Source of the DNA: Endomychus coccineus
Taxonomy: Eukaryota; Arthropoda; Insecta; Coleoptera; Endomychidae
Length of the DNA: 64,000 nt
Direction: 5' to 3'
Assembly (NCBI GenBank): GCA_958510875.1
Contig: OY294067.1
Span: 254,215,736 to 254,279,735, forward strand
A program made the position numbers and the translations under genes. A model generated the notes under the pieces. The model had not been told where the DNA came from. It ran no database searches and saw only the letters and a program-made list of their open reading frames with translations. Below, in pieces: positions 35,500 through 45,604 of this stretch (positions are counted from its first letter, which is position 1; the number at the start of each line of letters is the position of its first letter).

Positions 35500-35830
35500 C
35501 AACATAGTAATTTCAGTCGGTTGTGCGGCGTTCGGGAATGTAGTCGGTATGGTGCGTTTCTGAAAAACGGAGCAGAAAAGGGGACATGAACTGGCCTCCA
35601 TGCCGCCCTGATTTAAGTCCTAAGGATTTTTCCTTGTGGGAATATCTTTAATCAAGAGTATACAGTAGCAATCCGAGTAGGTACTCTGGTTTATTTGACA
35701 CACAAATATTCGTCAATGAAATGGCAGCTACTTCCGGAATTCGTACCGCGCCATATTCGTTTAAAAGAAAGTTGCGAACGTTCAGAACCACATTCAAATG
35801 ATATCAAATAAAAATAAGTTTCCAAAGTCC
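35500..35830 (+). pseudogene. Mariner-like transposase C-terminal fragment
   Basis: The + strand frame at about 35583-35650 reads DMNWPPCRPDLSPKDFSLWE followed by YL and a stop, which is the third-catalytic-Asp region (W..RSPDL.P.DFFLWG). Following frames (RVYS, then VPRHIRLKES) may be the C-terminal tail. No TIRs seen. Confidence 0.6.
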
Positions 35831-36179
35831 ATATTTTATTGATAGTACTACAGTAAGTCTGTCAGGAAAATATGGCTTTTGTTGTAAAAGATGACATAAA
35901 TCGTTAGCAGGGCATGTGACGAGCTTAAAACCGAAAAGTTGTTACTATCAAAATATTTTTGGGTTTGATTTTCCTCGTGTATGGCAGGTCGTAGAGAAAA
36001 ATTTTGTGGATAAAGATTGTAAATAAAGAACAATATGTATACAATTCATTTTATACAGTCGCTGTGCTACAACCATAAGTATAAAAAGCAGAGGGCACCA
36101 AAGTTTGTAAAAATGACTTTTTATTCATTTTCTAATATGTACTATTTGTAAGTACTCGTAAAGGATATTTGACGAAATA

Positions 36180-36790
36180 CTACAGAATTGTTAGAGACAC
36201 CTCCGCATCTCTCAACAAAACGTCGAAGCTGCAGGGCAAGTCATCTTTGTAGCATTTGGTGCCATTTGCACAGATACGTTGCCTCAATTCACAAAATTCA
36301 CCAAATGCGACCAAAACTGTAGTGAATCTGTCTTCATCAACACATTCATCTGATGAGACGAATCTCCATGGCCGAAAAGTCTGTTTTCAAGTGCAATGCC
36401 TTGTATTCCTTGGATTTGGGTTGGAAAAAGACGGTGCAAGGGCTCTGAACAGAGATGAGTACAAGGGAACCAGTGCCTAAAAACGTCACGAAGCTGATCA
36501 CCTGCGGATGTAACACCAATAAATGTGGTGCAACTGGCGGATGCGGAAAAGCCGGTCTGGTGTGCTCAATCGCTTACAAGTACTGTGCGGGGAAAACTGC
36601 CTTCATTCGACATAGATGAAACTGAGATTGATGAGGCTCCCTCGCAAGGTTTCCAATGGCCCTCAATCAGCGTAGCGGACAACAATGTGCAAGACATTAA
36701 AGAAGAGTCGACGGCGGGGACATCATCGAACTCATTGAAGAAGCGCATGCCGATGAAGAACCGCCAAATGAATAATAGACGTCTCCTTTG
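36180..36790 (+). pseudogene. Cysteine-rich CXC-like ORF remnant
   Basis: Across two frames: HGRKVCFQVQCLVFLGFG (36390), then PKNVTKLITCGCNTNKCGAT followed by GGCGKAGLVCSIAYKYCAGK (about 36475-36590), then an acidic tail with DIIELIEEAHADEEPPNE (about 36715-36770). The spacing C.C....C....C.....C....C..C resembles tesmin/CXC-type zinc-binding domains carried by some insect transposon-associated proteins. Stops and a frameshift mark it as a pseudogene. The family link is from pattern memory and needs a search. Confidence 0.45.
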
Positions 36791-37360
36791 TTTTTTATAA
36801 CTTGTTACCACACGTTATCATATCTCAATATTGCATTCCATTTTCAACCAAGACACAAGATATAAGAAAATTGTTCAGATAAAGATGTATCTGTTCAATC
36901 TGTTGGAAACACGTTCCTTTATAATCAGCGTTTTTGCTAGTATTTTCTTCCTGTTCGAATAGGGAATAACTATTTCACGCGGTCAACTAGAATATCAGGA
37001 GCGTGGAAATTGTAAATAGTTGATAATAATTCAATAATAGTTGCTGCAGGAGAATATTATTCTTGCAACATTACTGGCTGTTGGTAAATTGCCTCCCGGC
37101 CGTTATTAGGCAGAATAGTTGTGGTTAATAATAATTATTAGTCTCATCAATAGGTAAACCGCTCAGATAAGCTGCATCCGGAACAGAACGAAATGCATCA
37201 ACAAGATATATTTTATTAATAGATATCACAAAATTTTACTTGTTTTAACAGTATCTTCTTTCTTAGATGACTGTTTGTATTATCTATATTATTTCCAAGC
37301 GGTAATTGTAGCACAATAGATAAGAAATAATCAAATTATCTTCTAAAAGTACAATTAAAG

Positions 37361-37390
37361 TACTGAAAACAAGTAACCATCATCAGAGTA
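37361..37390 (-). ncRNA. Degenerate hammerhead ribozyme remnant
   Basis: Read on the - strand: TACT, CTGATGA, TGGTTACTTG, then TTTTCAGTA. The 3' strand of stem II and the GAAA box are lost. It is a second copy of the motif at 37764-37805. Confidence 0.55.
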
Positions 37391-37763
37391 AACTAAATTA
37401 GGAATCAATTTAGGGATAATAACGCAAACTAGGGGTTAGTTAACCACAGCTGGAGATAAATCGGAATTTAATAAATTGCTTTTTCATTTATACATTGTGT
37501 ATCCACAGTGTGAACTCATCGTCAGGTTTATATCACAGATCATGTGGACCATTGTTACTGATTATATAAATAACAATTATGTATTACTATAGTGAACTAT
37601 ACATAATTATTTCATTACAGTAATAAATAATTGTGATTTATATAAATTTGTAATCATTAACAATGATCGACATGATTCGGTATAAAATTTATATATAATG
37701 AATCAATTTCTGATATAAACACTATTGATTAATCATCCTTATTCACTAAGAATACTATTAAAG

Positions 37764-37805
37764 TACTGAGGACCTTTCGGCTACTAAGTAGCCATCATCA
37801 GAGTA
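37764..37805 (-). ncRNA. Hammerhead ribozyme (Penelope family B)
   Basis: On the - strand: stem I 5' strand TACT, core CTGATGA, an extra T, stem II GGCTAC-TTA-GTAGCC (perfect 6 bp), GAA, stem III AGG-T-CCT (or AG/CT with loop GTC), C at the cleavage position, then AGTA closing stem I. All core residues of the CUGAUGA..GAAA consensus are present. Predicted cleavage is between 37768 and 37767. The extra U between the core and stem II departs from the textbook hammerhead but is shared by every copy here. Such ribozymes are known in Penelope-like retroelements. Confidence 0.8.
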
Positions 37806-37872
37806 AACTAAATTATAAATCAAAATGTGCCTGATTAAATACTATTTGAGAATAATAATGTAAACAATGAGT

Positions 37873-39694
37873 TAGGGCCGGATTTAGGAGTGGGCAGAGT
37901 GGCAGCCGCCCACAGGCCCTCAACAAGTACCGGGATATCAAAAATTGTCTTGGTCAAGGGTGGTTGTGAAATCTAAAACGTGTGTCTTACTTTACGTTTG
38001 AAATAATTATGTCACTGTCACACTGACATCATCAATAACCTACAAATTTCATACCTATTTATTTCAGTTGTAAAATAATAATGAACTACAAATTAAAAAT
38101 TATCTTGGTCTAGGGTGGTTGTGGAATGTAAAACGAAATGTTAACTTTGGACCTTTTACAAGGTCGCAAAAGCCACAAACGGGGTCGAAAACTGTTTCGA
38201 ATTGGTTAATTTTCGATAAATCGGATGACGTTCACGTGAGGAGCGCGTACCTCGCGAGTTAGGAAAGTGCAAATCTTCGGAACATAGAACGTCTTTACGA
38301 GGACTTTTCGCATGCGGTTTTCGCTCCATGTCGTTAGTTTATGAACGGGGCCGACTAAATAGCATGGTCTCGGGCCCCAAAATGTCGATTAAATAGGAAA
38401 ATTTAATTAAAATAGGAACAGGTACTCTCAAGTCTTACCTACGCGCGTCTAACATGCGACATATCAAAGGGAATTTTCTAGCTACTAAAATTAACCCAAA
38501 AGCTGTTAAAAGCTAGCGGCCTATAGCCGGAAACACTTTATTACAACTGGCGCCGGCCGCACGGGGCATAAAACGGCCCCGAATTAACAAGATCGAGGTA
38601 AAAAGTATAAACTCTAACTGACGCGTAGCGAGCTCCTCGAGGCATATGTCAAATTGATTACGTTCGTAGCTAATTACATAGGACGTCTGGCGTTCATGCA
38701 ATTGTATTCTTATACAATTCGAACCTTCTAATTTCGATAGGCCACGTGAAAATCCCGGATTGCGAAATTTCTCAGTTTTAGAAACTTCAAATTAATTAAT
38801 TTGACACAAGTTTTGATAACGTAAAGGAAGACACACGTTTTAGACTCCACAGCCACCCTTGACCAAGATAATTTTTGATATCCCGGTATAATATATTGGA
38901 AAACATTTTGGCTTTCAACAAAAATGATAAGATGATTTTGTTAATATCGTTAGAGATTCCTAATTTTTGCGTAATTTTGGGCAGAATTTGTATTCACATA
39001 TTTTAATCATTTATTTTACATTACAAAAGCAGGAAATATTGTATATTTATTATTTATGTAATGGCAGTAAATTGAAATAAGTTATTTCTGATGTCACATT
39101 TCTTTGAAACACAACATGATAACAAGTTCATTGAAATTGGTTAGTAGAATTTTTTCGCGTGTTTAGTATGTGGCGCTGTATTACAGATAAGTTTCTAGTT
39201 TTTAGTCAATTTGCAGGATTTTAAAACAGCTGAAAAAAAATACTTCAGCCGTGAACATTTCATGTACACGTTGATAATCAAAAAATAGGTGCAGGATGCT
39301 TTTCCTAATAATTAAAAAAAATTATCTTGTTGAGATGATCACTAACTGTAAGGCTGAAAGATCCTTTCCAAAGTTAAAATTACTAACCAAACAGATTGCA
39401 AACGGCAATGAGCCAAAAACTTTTCAATGATCTCCCGCTTTTGAGTAGCAATAATTAATAAATTGAAATTTGACGACTTGATCGACAAGAAAAGTGCGAA
39501 TAGTACCTTTGTAACGATAATTAATATATGCAAAAATAAATAATATAATCTCTCCTAGAAAAGTTCAATTCAAATGACATTACAATTGCATTATAATTTT
39601 GTATTATAAACATATTTTGTGGCATTTAATATCACCGTTTACCATAGGGGCCCCCACCAAACTTGTGCCCACAGGCCCCACCACTCCGGCCCAG
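37873..39694 (+). mobile_element. hAT element with 8 bp TSD CAATGAGT, nested in the Penelope element
   Basis: CAATGAGT at 37865-37872 and 39695-39702. The ends are (T)AGGGCCGGA on the left and TCCGGCCCAG on the right, which is the GGGCCGG type common in hATs. Near 39340-39510 the + strand reads NCKAERSFPKLKLLTKQI, then INKLKFDDLIDKKSANS, the C-terminal dimerisation region of hAT transposases. The rest of the transposase is missing. A CCGGG element (37930-38886) is inserted inside. Length without it is about 865 bp. Confidence 0.85.
37930..38886 (-). mobile_element. CCGGG-family element, copy 3 (nested in the hAT)
   Basis: Ends CCGGGATATCAAAAATTGTC at 37930 and the mirrored end at 38886, TA on both sides. 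It is inverted relative to copy 1. Near 38091-38135 a second, partial terminal sequence (AAAAATTATCTTGGTCTAGG) lies inside the element, so this copy carries three terminus-like segments. Confidence 0.85.
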
Positions 39695-39719
39695 CAATGA
39701 GTTACCCGTAGCTGAAGAT

Positions 39720-41200
39720 GAATCGGAATTTGATAAATTGCCTTCTCGTTTCTACATTTGCATCCCTTCTAAATTACCCAGATATTTGTGATAAACTTTA
39801 TTTACAATATGTTGGGATAACGCTGATTTTTCACCATTAGTTTTTTCATATATTCTAGTTTGAGCCATATAGCATTTTCAACAAGGTTCATAATCGATTT
39901 TGTAAATTCCGGATTTGTCGAAGTCGGAAACTTTATCAAAGGTGTTGCCTGAACGGTTTTTTAGCTTGTTCTCACATCTTCTATAAATGGGTTATATTGC
40001 AAATTTAGAAAAAAAAATTATTGGATTTATTCATTACTGAAGGACGATAAGTGAAACTTCTGAATTTTATTGAACTATTTGAAGGTTGTGGCTCTAATTT
40101 GGTTAATTGGTTGCTTTCCAATTTTCTTTTTTGCTTTTAAATTAAATTATTGATCAAAGATTTGTCTTAACCATTGTTAACGCTATTTGCTATTTCTCAA
40201 CTTCGTTGTTATAATTTTGCTAGTTCAAAGGAACGTTTATCAATTTATGAAGAAGACTATTGAATGGTACTATTTTATAATTAATTGGTGCAACTGAATT
40301 GCCAGAATATACCTATTTGTTTCAGTGCGTTTTCTGTATTGTTGGATTACAAGTTATTACCATATTTTATAATGTTAATATCAAGGAAAGGAAGCTGCTT
40401 ATCTGTTTGCATTTCGATAGTGAATTTCAATTAATCAAATTGGCTATTGAACGAGCTCAAAAAGCCATATAAATCAACATTTTTATTTATAATCGGGAAA
40501 ATATCATCGACATATCTAATCTATACCAAACTTCTGGAAATTGATTTGATTTTGATTTTAAGCAGGTTTGTTTATAGTCGTTTTCTTTAAAAGTGAAATA
40601 ATTTGGTCCATACATGAAGACGTGAGGATCACTTATGCTGTGCAGTTTGCATAGGGATTGGGATTTTTGTAAATAGTGAAACAACATCAAAAGGAACAAA
40701 AGTATCTCTAGGTTGAAGTTTGACATGTTTCAATTTTGCAATTAGCTTAAGAGAATTTTTCACAGACAAACTTGACGCGACTTGGAATTTTTTTAATTTC
40801 TTAACTAACCATTTTGCTATGTAACCGTTTGAAATGATTGGCTCCATGGAATTATTAATTAGTATTTTTAATTGTCAGCGAAACATAATTCTAATGCTTG
40901 ATTAACTAATTTAACGCATTCAATGAAGGGGTAAACATTTTAATCGACAAGCCCCTACATTTTTATCAACCTGGGATGCAATTAACTTATTATCTTCAAA
41001 CTCTTCATATCTCGGGGAGGAATTTACTTGCACTGGGATAAATATATTAGCTTTAGTTAGTTTAGTCATAACATTATTTTCAACCACGCATTTGTGGTCA
41101 TAGTTTTCAAATTAGCAGTATTCTTTATTTGATAGAAAATCAACTGAATCTAAACGTACATCCTTAGCTCTCAGAGGTAAAATTACCCTTGATTTGCCAT
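39720..41200 (-). pseudogene. Penelope-like reverse transcriptase pseudogene
   Basis: Frame 40847-40629 contains SLSVKNSLKLIAKLKHVKLQ and FDVVSLFTKIP, the first catalytic Asp block typical of Penelope RTs. Near 40510-40470 the catalytic box YVDD reads in an alternative frame (YVDDIFPIINKNVDLYGF). Upstream frames at 41200-40980 (VRLDSVDFLSNKEYC) and downstream at about 39980-39790 (TPLIKFPTSTNPEFTKS) fit the N- and C-terminal parts. No GIY-YIG motif was recognised in this copy. Multiple frameshifts. Confidence 0.72.
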
Positions 41201-41459
41201 GTGAAGTAAAATTTGGAAAAGACAATTAGAGGGCTAACATCACGTAGGTTGAGAATCTAACAACAGTTCTATCGTTCTGGTTCTCTATGCTACAAACATC
41301 TTTCCTCTATAAGCTTAGGAAAACAGTTTTGTAAACTGGTCTCAACAGTTTATCGAATTCCCTTGTTAACCTGAGATAGTCGTGTGGAATATAATTCACG
41401 TCCTGAAATCTGAGTATCTCCAGCAAGACCAATCGAGATCAAATTGAGTGCAAATAGAA

Positions 41460-42755
41460 AAAAATCACCATAGATTGCCAATCGATTATTATTTCCAGAT
41501 ATAACCGAACAACGTAAATGAAACCTGGTTCATTGATGGATATTTTGAACCATCAAATTCTGAGAAAAACGTTGTTTCTATTATGAATAATACCAGCTAT
41601 ACATAAGTGTAATAATGTACTCGGTAATCAACGGTATATACGGAGCTCAAACTATTTAGGAGATAGTAGAACTGAACGTTTACTTTGGAAAACTATTTGT
41701 GAATTTATGGTTATCATGAAAGATGGTACTCAAATAAATTTTCTTCTTGATATGTAACTGAAGATAATACAATATTTTTTTTGTGTTTAGGTAATAAATA
41801 CTGGTATTCAAATAGCTCCATATTTGAGAATGTATTTTGAATATTGCTGTTAGGATGATCTTTAGAACTCAAAGTAATTTTTAAAAGAAATTTGAATAGG
41901 TACTTTTGTTATTGGACGTCTATAATATATTTGAAAAATGAAAGAGATCATAGCATTATATCATTTATACCATAGAAACCAAACAAAATATGAATATTTA
42001 CAATATGATTTTTTCCTTCATGTTTCGTGTTTGGAATGTTTGGATAAGTACATTTAATTTGATTACGTAAACATGTAACGACATCATTATCCTTTCAAAT
42101 CACGTGTTTTCATTACTCGTTTAATAAGATCATATCTGTCTTTATGTATATTCAAGATGTTAACTCTATTTGTCTAATCATGACAACGTAATATATAAAT
42201 CCTTCAAGTTGTCTAATATTAACTTATTTAGACATCAATTAGATTGTATCATCATTTTAAAGTTTTTAATGATTGCATGAAAAATATCAATATTAGTTTC
42301 GTTGCTATATTTCTAAATTTGTTGTCACTTCATGTCTTGAATCAGATGAGTTCATTTTATTCCCAGCATGAGCAGCAACCTTCGATGTAAGTTGAGCTTA
42401 TTTCACCTCGCTGTATAGTCGGAATGGAATTTTTCTTATACCTGCAGGATAAATCAGATAAAGTATTAAAATATTGGAAATGCTTAATGTAGTGAAACGA
42501 TTTTTACAACAATCTTGTGAGGGGGGGGGGTGTTAGGTTAGGAGATTTTTTTTCTTGGTGCCAGACCTGCTATGATCCACGTTTTGCAGTAAATGGAGAA
42601 TAAATTTTGAATTTCAACATGAGGTGATGCTATTAAACTATAAAAGAGTTCACACTGTGGATAACACTATAATACTATAAATAAGAAACATTCACTACTA
42701 TCCATTAAAAAAATTTAAAAAGATGTGTTGAATTGATCAAGTGACTTTCCTCGCT
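41460..42755. other. No recognisable gene
   Basis: AT-rich. A G-run of ten lies at about 42522-42531. Confidence 0.45.
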
Positions 42756-42832
42756 TTTGTTAAATACTTTCGGAGATTCCTGCGAGTCAAATGTAAATGA
42801 CCGGAAGAAATATATGCAAAAATGTATTGTTT

Positions 42833-42914
42833 GGCAGTCTGTGGATTCCGAACATACAATTCCGGAAGGAATCTCATTTCTATTCATTTCCCTCGACCGC
42901 ACGGCCGTTACAGC
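42833..42914 (-). pseudogene. tRNA-Ser(AGA)-derived pseudogene, unit 1
   Basis: On the - strand it runs from GCTGTAACGGCCGTGCGG to CCACAGACTGCC. The anticodon region ATGAATAGAAATGAGAT keeps AGA but the stem is weakened. The T-loop reads TGTTCGGAATCC, with one inserted base relative to GGTTCGAATCC. Confidence 0.7.
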
Positions 42915-43103
42915 TAATAAGTCAATACTCTATTCGAAGAAAAAACTCACAAATCGAATTGACGTCAATAATTCAAGAAGCAATTACTCGAAGGTAACTC
43001 GAAAATAATTTTAAATACTACTTTGTCATCAGAATATATTTTTGGATATGTTATTTATGAAAAAACGTGACCGGAAAGGAAAATATGTAAAAAGGTATTG
43101 TTA

Positions 43104-43184
43104 GGCAGTCTGTTGGTTTCGAACCTGCAGTTCCAGAGGGAATCTGATTTTTAGTCAGATCCACGACCGCCCGGCCACTACCGC
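43104..43184 (-). pseudogene. tRNA-Ser-derived pseudogene, unit 2
   Basis: A-box-like TGGCCGGGCGG, anticodon stem TCTGA/TCAGA with loop CTAAAAA (AGA mutated to AAA), extra arm TTCCCTCTGGAA, and a perfect B-box GGTTCGAAACC. This unit is the most promoter-competent by eye. Confidence 0.75.
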
Positions 43185-43329
43185 TGATTCTAGAAGTAAT
43201 TACTTGAAGGTAGCTAGAAAATAATTTCAAATATTACGTTGTTATGTGAATATATTTTTGAACATGTTATTAATGAAGAAAACGTACACAATTGTGAACG
43301 GAACAAAAATATGCAAAAGTGTATTGTTT

Positions 43330-43411
43330 GGCAGTCTGTGGATTCCGAACCTACAGTTCCAGGAAGCATCTGGTTTCTAGTCAGATCGCTCGACTACACG
43401 GCCACTACCGC
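43330..43411 (-). pseudogene. tRNA-Ser(AGA)-derived pseudogene, unit 3
   Basis: GCGGTAGTGGCCGTGTAGTC, then anticodon arm TCTGACTAGAAACCAGA (AGA anticodon), the long class II variable arm GCTTCCTGGAAC, then GTAGGTTCGGAATCCACAG. The order and the long variable arm are those of eukaryotic tRNA-Ser. An inserted G in the T-loop and acceptor mismatches suggest loss of function. Confidence 0.78.
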
Positions 43412-43597
43412 TGATGATTAGTCAATACTTTACTCAAAAAATAAACTCTCAAATTGAATTGACGTCAATAATTCTAGAAGTAATTACTCGAAGCTAGCTA
43501 GAAAATAATTTTAAATACTACGTTGTCATCAGAATATATATTTTTGAATATGTTATTTATGAAAGAACGTGGCCGGAAAGGAAAAAAGTTTAGTTTT

Positions 43598-43672
43598 GCA
43601 GTCTGTGGGTTACGAACCTCCAGTTCCAAATGGAAGCTGATTTCTAGTCAGATCCCTCACATTCCACCGTTG
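43598..43672 (-). pseudogene. tRNA-Ser(AGA)-derived pseudogene, unit 4
   Basis: The anticodon arm TCTGACTAGAAATCAGC and GGTTCGTAACC T-loop are retained. The D-arm region is diverged (GTGGAATGTGAGGG). Confidence 0.7.
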
Positions 43673-43811
43673 ACTCACATGATGTTTTTCGAACATTATA
43701 GGTTTTCCTGTCTTGTAGTCAAAGTATAGAGAAATTAAGAACAGAAAATGATTTAAAAACCGCTACTAAAATACGTTTATTCTATGTTACATTGAAATTT
43801 TTTAATTTTAT

Positions 43812-43903
43812 ACAAATGGTCTACATAATGTATTTCACAAATTTTTTATAATGACTGACACCTTTTGTCAGGTTGAGTGTCGAAATTATTCACACTATAA
43901 TAT
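43812..43903 (+). repeat. Dispersed repeat, copy a
   Basis: Matches the reverse complement of 51270-51368: GTCTACATAAT, CTGACACC, GTTAGGTTGAGT-like block and CGAAATTATTCACACTAT. Confidence 0.75.
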
Positions 43904-44214
43904 AACCTGTTTTATACTGACACTTGCTTTCACATGAACTATCAAAATTTGTCACAGAGCTTAAAATAGGCTGATTTTTTGTTAGGTCGATTGCAATATT
44001 TTCCTCACAGTAGGTATATAGTACGTATACTTTTTTCAACTTATATAAACCGAAACTTCGGAACGCAGTAATTTGGCATTTATCATCTTCCATAAGGGGT
44101 CTACACCTTTTTTCTATGCATCTTATTAAGTCATTGGCTAAAGCCCTACATTACACAAGACCTATCGACTTAACATTCTTCAATTTGAACACTGATGCTG
44201 CAACGAGCATACAG

Positions 44215-45600
44215 TTTTTGGAATTAACTTAAAAGTTATTGAGTTAGGTACTATGTAAACTCCGTTAATTAACGATTAACATAGATTAACGTTTTTGTGT
44301 ACCGCTTTGATAGTATGTTATTGTTAAGTTTATTTGTGGGTACAATAACTTCAACTGAACACATATGTCTTTCTCCAAGCGGCAATTCTAGATAAGTAAA
44401 TTTATTTTTGGATGTTAGTTAAATTATAGAACAGGTAAGAAGGACGAAAATCTGTAGCGGACGAAACTGTATATATACAGGTAAATAGTTTCGTGGGATT
44501 CCTCCATTGAGTAACTGTTTCAGCCCAGCACACTCTTCACAACCCTAGTGGTAAACACTGGTTCTATCCGTTTAGAACAATTAAGATTTGCCATCCATTG
44601 TTATAAAAAAGTTATTGAAATTGACTTAAAAGCTAGGATGTTAAGAGATATGTTAAGTTTGTTAATTAACGATTTCACGTTTTTCTGCCCAGCTTTGTTA
44701 GTAGATTATTTGTAAGTTTATTTTTGGATGCAATAACTTCAACTGGACATATGAGAAGATACATTATGTCCAAGCGGGAATTCTAGATTAGTATGTTATA
44801 AGTAAGTTTATTTTTGGATGCTAGGTGAATTTTAAAGCAGGTAAGACGGACGAAAATCAAAAGCGGACGAAACTGTATATACAGGTACATAGTTTCGTGA
44901 GATTTCTCCATTGAGTAATTTGACCGAACGAAACTGCATCAGCCCAGCCCACTCTTAATATCCAGAGTGGCAAAACACTGGTTCTGAGATTCCGTTTAGA
45001 ACAATTAAGATTTGCTCCATTGTTATAAAATAGTTAATAATTTATATTGAATAAATAATCTCTGACCGTATCGTCTATTTAAAGGTTTTTGAATCTTGAA
45101 TTTAATAAGGCCGTTAAAAATTATTGAAATTAAGTTAAAAGTTAGTACGTTAAGAGATATGTTAACTTTTTTAATTAACGATTAACGTTTTTCCGTCCAG
45201 CTTTGCTAGTAGATTATTAGTAAGTTTATTTTTGGATGCAATAACTTCAACTGGACACATGAGAAGATACATTATGTCCAAGCGGCAATTCTTGATTAGT
45301 ATGTTAAAGTAAGTTTATTTTTGGATGCTAGGTAAATAGTTTCATTAGATTTCTCCATTGAGTAACGTGATCGATCAAAACTGTATCAGCCCAGCCCACT
45401 CTTTATAACCATAGTGGTAAAACACTGGTACTGATATTCCGTTTAGAACAATTAAGATTTGCTCCATCGTTATAAAATAGTTTGTAATTTGTATTGAACA
45501 AATAATCTCTGACCTTATCGTCTAGTTGAAGGTTCTTAAATGTTGAATTGATAGATTGTAACCGCATTATAAATTCATGCATTGCCATTATTATTAGTAC
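44215..45600 (+). repeat. Diverged tandem repeat, three units of ~0.4-0.5 kb
   Basis: Units beginning near 44225, 44625 and 45130 share TTAATTAACGATT, CACGTTTTTCTGCCCAGCTTT-like blocks, TTTATTTTTGGATGCAATAA, ATTATGTCCAAGCGG, TTTCTCCATTGAGTAA and TCCGTTTAGAACAATTAAGA. Units vary by internal deletions: the third lacks the GGACGAAA block of the others. No coding potential seen. Confidence 0.8.
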
Positions 45601-45604
45601 TATT

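Larger units (their letters stand above)
37300..41460 (-). mobile_element. Penelope-like element (family B) with hammerhead termini, interrupted by a hAT
   Basis: On the - strand, RT sequence lies at about 41200-39720 and terminal-repeat sequence with hammerhead motifs at 37300-37872. The terminal repeat appears twice in tandem: 37361-37470 and 37764-37872 plus 39695-39760 share AGTAAACTAAATTA and, later, AATGAGTTA / GTTAGTTA..CAC and GATAAATCGGAATTTAATAA-like blocks. A hAT with TSD CAATGAGT splits the second repeat. Tandem pLTR-like termini are normal for Penelope-like elements. Confidence 0.72.
42757..43730 (-). repeat. Tandem array of four units, each with a tRNA-Ser-like sequence
   Basis: Unit spacings from one tRNA-like start to the next are 271, 226 and 268 bp. 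Spacers share GACGTCAATAATTC, AAGTAATTACTCGAAG-type blocks, AAAATAATTTTAAATACTAC, ATATGTTATTTATGAA and CCGGAAAGGA. Unit 2 lacks a ~45 bp spacer segment. Units differ by scattered point changes. Confidence 0.88.
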
